This document shows, piece by piece, positions 7,690-13,975 of a DNA stretch of 18,021 bases (position 1 is the first letter of the stretch; each line of letters opens with the position of its first letter). This DNA is from JAFDVL01 sp043736395 (GTDB lineage: Bacteria > Acidobacteriota > Blastocatellia > RBC074). Under the pieces are notes generated by a model. The model worked only from the letters and a program-made list of their open reading frames with translations. It was not told the origin of the DNA and searched no databases. The stretch covers positions 1 to 18,021 of the forward strand of contig JAYTCQ010000305.1 in NCBI GenBank assembly GCA_043736395.1, written 5' to 3'. The position numbers and the translations under genes are program-made.

Positions 7690-7780
7690 GGTACGATAGG
7701 CGTCCCCGCCTGTCGCAGTGGCTAGGTATTTCGTAGAGGATAATTAATGTACGCGCGACTGGCGGGACGCCTATCGTACC
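7690..7780. repeat. Inverted repeat between paralogs 2 and 3
   Basis: The left arm 7690-7716 (GGTACGATAGGCGTCC and onward) pairs with the right arm 7755-7780, with one bulged C and a two-base mismatch, around a loop of about 38 bases. It starts 2 bases after the stop codon of paralog 2 and ends just before the possible starts of paralog 3, so the whole intergenic gap is this element. There is no T-tract. It could attenuate or stabilise a shared transcript, or be an inserted palindromic repeat. Confidence 0.7.
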
Positions 7781-7793
7781 CGTGAGAAAGTTT

Positions 7794-9209
7794 ATGAAAC
7801 GATTACTTACAATTCTTTTCTTAACACTCGTAACGACTGGTGTGATGCTCACCTCCAAAAGTTCCGCAATCATAGAAAAGCCGACGTTCGCCAAAGATGT
7901 CGCGCCGATCATTTTCAATAAATGTGCGAATTGCCATCGCTCCGGCGAAGTCGCTCCGATGTCGCTCACGTCCTATCAGGAAGTCCGTCCGTGGAGCAAA
8001 GCGATTCGTGAAGAAGTCGTCAAGCGCACAATGCCACCGTGGTTTGCTGATCCGCATAACTCTGCGAAATTCGGCAATGATCGCCGCTTGACTGATGCAG
8101 AAGTCGCGACGATTACCGCCTGGGTAGACGGCGGAGCACCGAAAGGTGCTGACAAGGATTTGCCGAAATTACCGAGCTACACGCCAGGCTGGACGTTTGG
8201 CGAACCGGATTTAATTGTTGAGATGCCGCTCGATTACGAAGTTCCGGCTGAAGGCGAATTGCCGATGCAGAATTTCTATGTGCTGGTTCCGTTCACTGAA
8301 GAAAAATGGATTGAAAAAGTTGAACTCCGTCCGGGAAATTCTGCCGTCGTTCATCACTCCATCGCTAACGTAGTCCGCTTGCCAGAAGGTACGAAAATCG
8401 TCAACGGCAAAGCCGTCCGTGATAATGCAACCGCCGCAAATCTCAACAGCCAATCCGCGCGATCAACCGGCGGTCTCAGCGAAGGCGGTTCAGAAGTTTT
8501 TCTCGATCAAAATTCCTTCGCCCGTTCCGGAGCCTTCAAATTAGTCGGACAAGCTCCCGGCAAGGGCTTTGAAAAGCATCATCCTGGTACGGCGAAACGC
8601 ATCTTGCCGGGCATGTATTTTCAATTCAACATGCATTACCAGCCCAGCGGCAAAGCGGAAAAAGATCGTTCTAAATTAGGGCTGTGGTTTGCAAAAACGC
8701 CTGTAAAATATGAAGTCTTAACGAAAGGCGTGACCGACAATGTTTTCATTGAAGGCAAAGAATTAGCTGAAACAAAAATGGTCAATGGCAAAGAAGTGAA
8801 GGTGCGCGGCAGGATTCCCAACATCCCACCGAATTCCGGTAATTGGGAAATTAGTGCTGAGACTTCAATCCCCGAAGCGATCACGCTGTACGCTTTTGCG
8901 CCGCACATGCACTTGCGCGGCAAGGACATCAAATACACGTTAGTGCTTCCTGATGGAACGCAAAAAGTTTTGCTCAACGTGCCAAAATTCGACTTTAACT
9001 GGCAGTTGCATTACGAACTCGCCGAGCCGATGAAAGTCCCCGCTGGCAGCAAAATTCAAGCGATTGCGCATTATGACAATTCGGTCAGGAACCGCTACAA
9101 TCCCGCTCCCAACAAGGAAGTTTTCTGGAGCGAACAAAGCTGGGATGAAATGTTCATCCCGTGGTTTGAATATACTGTGGATAGCAAAATACTAAATGGT
9201 GGTCGGTGA
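7794..9209 (+). CDS. Heme c-copper type II monooxygenase-like protein, paralog 3 (with insertions)
   Basis: The ATG at 7794 gives 471 residues; an in-frame GTG at 7782, one base after the inverted repeat, would add MRKF. Neither has a convincing ribosome binding site. Signal peptide about 1-24. Heme CANCH at 44-48, axial M80. Copper ligands H187-H188 (VVHHSI), H281 (FNMHY), H371/H373 (PHMH) and M453 (WDEMFIP). It is the only paralog with a large insertion between the third His and HMH (90 residues against 66-67), containing a lysine/glutamate-rich stretch near MVNGKEVKV. It also has a longer segment before the third His (93 residues). Having Phe after M453 shows that the first of the usual Met pair is the conserved one. 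The last codons (NGGR) and the stop lie inside the next inverted repeat. Confidence 0.8.
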   Translation: MKRLLTILFLTLVTTGVMLTSKSSAIIEKPTFAKDVAPIIFNKCANCHRSGEVAPMSLTSYQEVRPWSKAIREEVVKRTMPPWFADPHNSAKFGNDRRLTDAEVATITAWVDGGAPKGADKDLPKLPSYTPGWTFGEPDLIVEMPLDYEVPAEGELPMQNFYVLVPFTEEKWIEKVELRPGNSAVVHHSIANVVRLPEGTKIVNGKAVRDNATAANLNSQSARSTGGLSEGGSEVFLDQNSFARSGAFKLVGQAPGKGFEKHHPGTAKRILPGMYFQFNMHYQPSGKAEKDRSKLGLWFAKTPVKYEVLTKGVTDNVFIEGKELAETKMVNGKEVKVRGRIPNIPPNSGNWEISAETSIPEAITLYAFAPHMHLRGKDIKYTLVLPDGTQKVLLNVPKFDFNWQLHYELAEPMKVPAGSKIQAIAHYDNSVRNRYNPAPNKEVFWSEQSWDEMFIPWFEYTVDSKILNGGR

Positions 9210-9302
9210 TTGGTGGGCGGGGGTCGGTTATAAGGCAGCTTCGCGTTATACTCACGACCTTCGTTTACAAAACCGACCTCCGATCACTGACCTCCGACCA
9301 CC
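9198..9302. repeat. Imperfect inverted repeat overlapping the end of paralog 3
   Basis: Left arm 9198-9229 starts GGTGGTCGG and ends GGTCGGTT; right arm 9271-9302 starts AACCGACC and ends CCGACCACC. The outer 9 bases and inner 8 bases pair exactly, with the middle imperfect. It begins within the last codons of paralog 3, supplying Gly-Gly-Arg and the TGA, and ends 6 bases before the ATG of the next gene. Both arms contain short repeats of GGTCGG/GGTSRGTGAT type. Probably a dispersed palindromic element; a T-tract is lacking. Confidence 0.55.
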
Positions 9303-9308
9303 CTTCTT

Positions 9309-9839
9309 ATGATTTTCATCATCTTACTCGCCCTACTCTTCCAACAACCTTCACGTCCGACAGAACCGACGGATGCGATGCCGCTGCCGAATTTGGATTA
9401 TTTTCTTGGTGCGTGGGAGTTCGACTGGAACGTTCCCGAATCTCCGCTTGGCCCCGCAGGAAAGCTGAAAGGGACCGAGACCTTCAAGAAAATCAGCGCG
9501 ACAAAATACGAAAGCACTATTGAAGGCGATAGCCCGCAAGGAACCATCAAAGGACGCGCGACAACGGAATATAATGAAAAAGAAAAATCCGTCACGCGTG
9601 TAGTGACCGGACTGTTCGGCACAACCTCAAAAATGATCGGCCCCATCGGCGGCGACCTCGGAGGCTATTACACAATTCATTGGGAAAGCGCGCCGATCAA
9701 AAAAGATGGAAAAGTAGTGAAGCTCAAAGGAAAAACGCAGATGCTCTCACCTGCGCATTATCGCGTTCTGATTCAAATTTCTGTGGATGGTGGGCCGTAC
9801 ACGAATTTCGGGAATCCGTGGTTTAAGAAAGAAAAATGA
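9309..9839 (+). CDS. Small secreted protein related to the C-terminal domain of the 2099-3028 product
   Basis: 176 residues. The N-terminus (MIFIILLALLFQQ) is a short hydrophobic segment lacking the usual positive charges, so it is either a weak signal peptide or a membrane anchor. The body runs from DYFLGAWEFDW to VDGGPYTNFGNPWFKK. These ends match DYFVGEWNFKF and EDGGPFVRLGNAIFSK in the protein at 2099-3028, including ES..G and TFKK/TFTK in between. It is therefore a one-domain homolog, DUF1579/lipocalin-like by appearance. There is no Shine-Dalgarno sequence; the start lies 6 bases after the preceding inverted repeat, so translation initiation may depend on that structure or be leaderless. 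Function unknown; both copies stand next to heme-copper genes. Confidence 0.7.
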   Translation: MIFIILLALLFQQPSRPTEPTDAMPLPNLDYFLGAWEFDWNVPESPLGPAGKLKGTETFKKISATKYESTIEGDSPQGTIKGRATTEYNEKEKSVTRVVTGLFGTTSKMIGPIGGDLGGYYTIHWESAPIKKDGKVVKLKGKTQMLSPAHYRVLIQISVDGGPYTNFGNPWFKKEK

Positions 9840-9883
9840 TGAGTAATGAGTGGTTACTCATTACTTCCCACTCATCACTCATC
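9838..9883. terminator. Bidirectional terminator hairpin between convergent genes
   Basis: GATGAGTAATGAGTGG (9838-9853) pairs with CCACTCATCACTCATC (9868-9883), 16 bp with one mismatch. An alternative inner pairing AGTAATGAGT/ACTCATTACT also exists. On the plus strand the stem is followed by ACTTCTTTTTC; on the minus strand it is followed by ATTTTTCTTTC. Both downstream sides are T-rich, and the hairpin lies between the stop codons of two convergent genes, as expected for a shared terminator. Confidence 0.6.
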
Positions 9884-9892
9884 ACTTCTTTT

Positions 9893-11167
9893 TCAATCAT
9901 GCGCTGTCTCTTTAGCTAGAAAAACCGCAATCGTCGTCACACTCGCCATCCCAATCACAAACAATGCAATCGGCCACGAGGCACCGTAACTTCGCAGTAA
10001 CCCTGTCGCGATCAATGGTGACAATCCTCCCGCCAGCACTGAAGCTAATTGATAGCCGAGGGAGGCTCCGCTGTAGCGAACTCTGGTTCCGAACAGCTCC
10101 GAAAAAAAGCTCGCCTGCGGGCCATACATCGCCGCGTGTCCGAAGACGAGCGCGCAGACGACAGCCAACATCATCAGATTCTTATTTGACGATTCGACCA
10201 ACCAATAAAACGGAAACGCAAAAACCCCTGTGAATATTGCTCCAAATAGATAAATGGGACGCCTTCCCACCCGGTCAGAAAGCCAACCGAAAATTGGAAT
10301 TGTAAATATTTCAATGACGGCGGCCAACGAAATTGCCGTCAAAACCGAAGCACTCGAAAATCCAATCTGAGGCAAAGTCGCGTACGTGAGAATAAAAACC
10401 GTGTAGAGATAAAATGCGCCGTTTTCAGCCAGCCTCGCGCCCATTGCTAAAAACACGTTTCTTGGATGCTGCCGGATGACTTCAAGAATCGGCATTTTCG
10501 ATTCAGTTTTGGTTTGCTTTATTTCGGCAAAGGCAGGCGGCTCAACAATGGCGAGTCTGATGTACATTCCAACGCCAACCAGCAAAATGCTAACTAAAAA
10601 TGCGATGCGCCAGCCCCAACTTAACAAATCGGCTTCGGGCAATTTTGAGACTTGTTTGAAAACCAGAGTTGAAAGCAATAATCCGGCAGGCACACCGACC
10701 TGAGGCCAACTTCCGTAAAATCCGCGTGCGCCTTTCGGTGAATGTTCGACTGCCATGAGAACGGCTCCGCCCCATTCACCGCCGACACCAAAACCCTGTG
10801 CGACGCGAAGCAAAATCAGCAATGCGGGTGCCCAAATTCCGATGCTTTCGTATGTTGGCAATAGCCCGATTAAAAACGTTGCAACGCCCATAATCAGCAG
10901 GGTCAAAATCAGCATAGATTTTCGTCCAATTCGATCACCGTAATGCCCGCACACGATGCCGCCGATAGGACGCGCAATGAAGCCGACCGCATACGTTCCG
11001 AACGCTGCGAGAGTGCCTGTCAACGGATCATAATTCGGGAAAAAGAGCTTATTAAAAACTAAAGCGCTGGCTGTGCCGTACAGAAAAAAATCGTACCATT
11101 CAATCGTCGTGCCGATGAAGCTGGCGAGCGCGACTTTGCGAATTGAGACCTGAGTTTGAGCTTGCAA
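9893..11167 (-). CDS. MFS transporter, metabolite:H+ symporter (MHS) family
   Basis: A 424-residue inner-membrane protein with about 12 hydrophobic segments. Features typical of the MHS branch (ProP, KgtP, ShiA relatives) are TTIEWYDFFLYG at 20-31, the cytoplasmic loop motif GDRIGRK at 77-83 with its second-half echo SDRVGRRP, and GVGGEWGG at 127-134. Family members carry carboxylates, betaines or shikimate in with protons; the substrate here cannot be told. The start is TTG, supported by GGAGG (plus-strand CCTCC 11179-11183) 11 bases upstream and by the strong promoter at 11221-11248. It is divergent from the YitT gene and convergent with the small secreted protein. A link to the oxidation genes (import of a product acid) is only speculation. 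Confidence 0.9.
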   Translation of the reverse strand: MQAQTQVSIRKVALASFIGTTIEWYDFFLYGTASALVFNKLFFPNYDPLTGTLAAFGTYAVGFIARPIGGIVCGHYGDRIGRKSMLILTLLIMGVATFLIGLLPTYESIGIWAPALLILLRVAQGFGVGGEWGGAVLMAVEHSPKGARGFYGSWPQVGVPAGLLLSTLVFKQVSKLPEADLLSWGWRIAFLVSILLVGVGMYIRLAIVEPPAFAEIKQTKTESKMPILEVIRQHPRNVFLAMGARLAENGAFYLYTVFILTYATLPQIGFSSASVLTAISLAAVIEIFTIPIFGWLSDRVGRRPIYLFGAIFTGVFAFPFYWLVESSNKNLMMLAVVCALVFGHAAMYGPQASFFSELFGTRVRYSGASLGYQLASVLAGGLSPLIATGLLRSYGASWPIALFVIGMASVTTIAVFLAKETAHD

Positions 11168-11220
11168 GATTTTGAAAGCCTCCGTCTAAAATTTTTTGGG
11201 TTTGAATGCAGTGGAAATTG

Positions 11221-11248
11221 ATTATGATTGTTTTGATCGGCCTGTCAA
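11221..11248 (-). promoter_or_regulatory. Sigma-70 promoter for the MFS gene
   Basis: Read on the minus strand, a perfect TTGACA -35 box (plus 11243-11248) is followed after 16 bases by CATAAT (plus 11221-11226). Transcription would start near 11214, leaving a leader of about 47 bases that contains the GGAGG site before the TTG start. It is the best promoter match found in the window. Confidence 0.6.
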
Positions 11249-11287
11249 TTATTTGAGCAAGGAACGATAAAAGAATATGATTTCCTA

Positions 11288-12136
11288 ATGAATTCGAAGA
11301 CGCGTAGTATTTTTGATCTGGGATTAATCGTGGCGGGAATTTTTTCGGCAGCCTTCGGGTTGAAAGGTTTTCTGCTTTCCAGCCATTTCATTGACGGAGG
11401 TGTGACAGGAATTTCGATGCTGTTATCAAACGCTTTGAGCTTCCCGTTAGCGGTTTTAATTCTCATTATCAACCTGCCATTCATCGCCATCGGCTACCGA
11501 CAAATTGGGAAAAGCTTCGCTCTCAAAAGTGCTCTCGCCATTGCGGGACTTTCCTTCTGTTTGGCCTTCGTCAAATTTCCTGATGTTACTCCCGATAAAT
11601 TATTAACGGCAATCTTCGGAGGATTTTTCATAGGCGCGGGCATTGGCTTAGCGATGCGTGGCGGCGCGGTTTTAGACGGAACAGAAATCGCTGCACTGCT
11701 TATCAGCAAAAGTAGCGCTATTTTAAAAGTCGGCGATGTTATTTTAATTCTGAATATTTTTATTTTCGCCAGCGCAGTCTTTTTGCTCGGCGTTGAATCC
11801 GCTCTCTATTCGATGCTGACGTATTTTGCGGCTTCGAAAACTGTGGATTTTATTATCTACGGGATTGAGGAATATCACGGCATCGTGATTGTCTCCGCGC
11901 GTAGTCAGGAGATTCGGCAGGCAATTTTACACGATCTGAATCGCGGCGTGACGGTGTATCTGGGACGCGGCGGTTTGAGCGAAACGGAACAGGAGATATT
12001 ATATTGCGTTGTGACTCGCCTGGAAATTTCTAAAATCAAAGCCATCGTCGAAGGCTTGGACGAAGCCGCTTTCGTCGTCATTCATCATATCGCTGATGCT
12101 AGTGGCGGGATGGTCAAGAAACGAGCTTTGCATTAA
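11288..12136 (+). CDS. YitT family membrane protein with DUF2179 C-terminal domain
   Basis: 282 residues. Five or so hydrophobic segments cover residues 10-190, including the family hallmarks FIDGGVTGISMLL and GGAVLDGTEIAALL. A soluble C-terminal DUF2179 domain (about 197-275) contains GVTVYLGRGGLSETEQEILYC and ends with FVVIHHI. Family members are conserved inner-membrane proteins of unsettled function, perhaps transporters. The ATG at 11288 has no adjacent Shine-Dalgarno sequence. Instead AAGGA (11259-11263) precedes a three-codon reading frame starting at 11277 whose TAA overlaps this ATG, so translational coupling is possible. The gene stands alone, divergent from the MFS gene. Confidence 0.85.
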   Translation: MNSKTRSIFDLGLIVAGIFSAAFGLKGFLLSSHFIDGGVTGISMLLSNALSFPLAVLILIINLPFIAIGYRQIGKSFALKSALAIAGLSFCLAFVKFPDVTPDKLLTAIFGGFFIGAGIGLAMRGGAVLDGTEIAALLISKSSAILKVGDVILILNIFIFASAVFLLGVESALYSMLTYFAASKTVDFIIYGIEEYHGIVIVSARSQEIRQAILHDLNRGVTVYLGRGGLSETEQEILYCVVTRLEISKIKAIVEGLDEAAFVVIHHIADASGGMVKKRALH

Positions 12137-12171
12137 CACAGAGTGAGCGCGTAAACCGCTGCTCGCGTAAC

Positions 12172-12263
12172 GTGGCGAATTGCGCACATGATTCTGACAG
12201 TTAGCACTTCGCCACTGCGTTTGCAACGCCTGGGCTGGCAAACGGAGCAAGCAGGATGCTTGC
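12172..12263. repeat. Hairpins between convergent genes
   Basis: Two stems lie in the 137-base gap between the YitT gene and paralog 4. GTGGCGAA (12172-12179) pairs with TTCGCCAC (12208-12215) across 28 bases. GCAAGCA-GGA-TGCTTGC (12247-12263) is a perfect 7 bp hairpin. The second has no T-tract directly after it on the plus strand. On the minus strand it follows the stop of paralog 4 by 10 bases. They may end transcripts or be fragments of palindromic repeats. Confidence 0.4.
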
Positions 12264-12273
12264 GTACCCGGTT

Positions 12274-13923
12274 TTATTTGCTCGCGCTTTCTTTAATTTT
12301 TTTGATGCGTCCTGCGCCCCATTGCGATTCTCTCAACCGCTCAACCACTTCGCCCTGGGCATTGCGAATAAAAGTAATTTCAGTTTCCTGATCTACCATT
12401 CGGAATTTATCTTTGCCAATCGGAACGAGTTCATATCTGGTTTTATCAGTCGCAACACTGACGATTTTATCCTGCTCTTTGATGACCTCAATAAAATTTC
12501 CCTTACCGGCATCGTAGCGTCCCACATAATCATTAAGCACTGCAGGATCAACCTTCACTACGGCAGGCCATTCGTAAGTATGATCCAAAAATCCAATCAT
12601 CATTTCGTCGTATGTCGGTTCGCCGTAGCGGACATCATTGGTCGGATCGGGATTGAATTTATTTTTTGCCGAATTATCAAAATGTGCCGTTACTGTCAGC
12701 TTTGTTCCTTTCGGCAGCAGTTTCGGTTCCTTCAGGAAATAGGAAGTCTGCCACGCAAAACTGTAGTTCGGAACGCGCAACAAAACTTCAGATTTTCCAT
12801 CGGGATAAGTCGCGCGGTATTCCATCGCGGCTCCACGATAATGCATGTGTGGCGAGAAGGAATAAATTTTACTATCACGCCACAACGTCCATTCCGAAGT
12901 CACCGGATGGTGATTCGCTCCGGCTGGAATGTTGAAAAACATGTTCGCCACGGCGTAGGTATTCAATAATTTTTCAGGCTTGGATTTTGCAAAAACCATC
13001 CCAACCATCGAACGATCTTTTTGGACGGAACCTGCTACTTTTGAGTAATGCACCTGAAAACGAATCGTCGCACCGGCAGGAACTTTTTTCGCAATTCCAG
13101 GTTCCCAAATGTCGGGATTATGTCCGGGCGCGTAAGCGGTTAAGTAATCATCTACGCTATTGAATCCACGTAAATCTTGCGGAGTATCGGCAGCGTTATC
13201 GAAAACTGGAGTGTCAGGTTTTGTGCGAATCAATTGACCATCGCGAAACCATGGTGTGTTCTTCAACGACATTTCAATCGCCTTGTCACGCATTTCTTTT
13301 TTTACTTTTGACAGCGAAGGCGAGCCCGGCGGGACGATAAAAGCCAGAATGTGATGGACAACCTTTCTATTGCCGGGCCTGGCTTCGACCATTTGAATAA
13401 ATTTGTCTTCGGTGAAATTTGTCGGCATATCAAAGTACTGATATTCGTCGGGGCCATTCGCGTCCAGCGTGTATTCTTCCGGCATTTCAATCACGACATC
13501 AGGCTTGGAGATATTCCAGCCTTCAATGAATTTAGGCGCGGGCGGCAGGTCTTTTGGATTGCCCTCAATTGCACCACCATCAATCCACGCGACGATGGTT
13601 TTGATTTCAGCTTCACTTAAGCGGCGATCATTTTTCCAGTTCCCAAAATGCGCATCTGCATGCCACGGCGGCATCTCTTTGGAGATCACTTTTTCGCGAA
13701 TGGATTTTGCCCACGGACGCGCGTCTTTGTAGCTCAACGTCGAGAACGGAGCCGCTTCACCGGGGCGATGACACTCGGCACATTTGGCGTTGAAAATTGG
13801 GGCTACGTCTTTATTGAACGTTGGATTTTTCGCTGCCAAATTTGCGCTTGAGGTTGAGAATGTCAAGGCTGACGAGACTCCAAGCAGCCCTAATGTAAGT
13901 GAGAGAATTAAATTTCGTTTCAT
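12274..13923 (-). CDS. Heme c-copper type II monooxygenase-like protein with DUF3471-like tail, paralog 4
   Basis: 549 residues. Signal peptide about 1-27. The heme domain has CAECH at 48-52 and axial M84 (MPPW). Copper ligands by family match: H190-H191 (VVHHIL), H292 (FQVHY), H359/H361 (PHMH) and M441 (YDEMMIG). A long 101-residue segment between H191 and H292 contains WFRDGQLIRTKPDTP, a block shared with paralog 5 (FRDGTVIRTKPDAP) but absent from 1-3. After the copper core, residues 459-545 form an extra domain beginning VDPAVLNDYVGRY, resembling the DUF3471 tail seen on serine hydrolases. The start has only a weak AGG 9 bases upstream, and the gene follows paralog 5 by 52 bases, so they are probably co-transcribed. 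Function inferred, substrate unknown. Confidence 0.8.
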   Translation of the reverse strand: MKRNLILSLTLGLLGVSSALTFSTSSANLAAKNPTFNKDVAPIFNAKCAECHRPGEAAPFSTLSYKDARPWAKSIREKVISKEMPPWHADAHFGNWKNDRRLSEAEIKTIVAWIDGGAIEGNPKDLPPAPKFIEGWNISKPDVVIEMPEEYTLDANGPDEYQYFDMPTNFTEDKFIQMVEARPGNRKVVHHILAFIVPPGSPSLSKVKKEMRDKAIEMSLKNTPWFRDGQLIRTKPDTPVFDNAADTPQDLRGFNSVDDYLTAYAPGHNPDIWEPGIAKKVPAGATIRFQVHYSKVAGSVQKDRSMVGMVFAKSKPEKLLNTYAVANMFFNIPAGANHHPVTSEWTLWRDSKIYSFSPHMHYRGAAMEYRATYPDGKSEVLLRVPNYSFAWQTSYFLKEPKLLPKGTKLTVTAHFDNSAKNKFNPDPTNDVRYGEPTYDEMMIGFLDHTYEWPAVVKVDPAVLNDYVGRYDAGKGNFIEVIKEQDKIVSVATDKTRYELVPIGKDKFRMVDQETEITFIRNAQGEVVERLRESQWGAGRIKKIKESASK

Positions 13924-13949
13924 GTTTGTTACCTAAATCAATCGTCAAA

Positions 13950-13963
13950 CAAGCTTCAGTTTG
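13950..13963. repeat. Short 6-2-6 hairpin unit between paralogs 5 and 4
   Basis: CAAGCT-TC-AGTTTG pairs over six bases with one G-U. The reverse strand reads CAAACT-GA-AGCTTG, nearly identical to the unit at 4-17. It lies in the 52-base gap between the two minus-strand heme-copper genes and could modulate expression of the downstream gene. Confidence 0.35.
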
Positions 13964-13975
13964 TTGGACGTTTCG

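Noticed and set aside
12256..12969. A 237-codon plus-strand open frame within the paralog 4 region
   Set aside because: It is antisense to paralog 4, which has a full heme and copper motif set; the plus-strand translation has no recognisable domain and no ribosome binding site.
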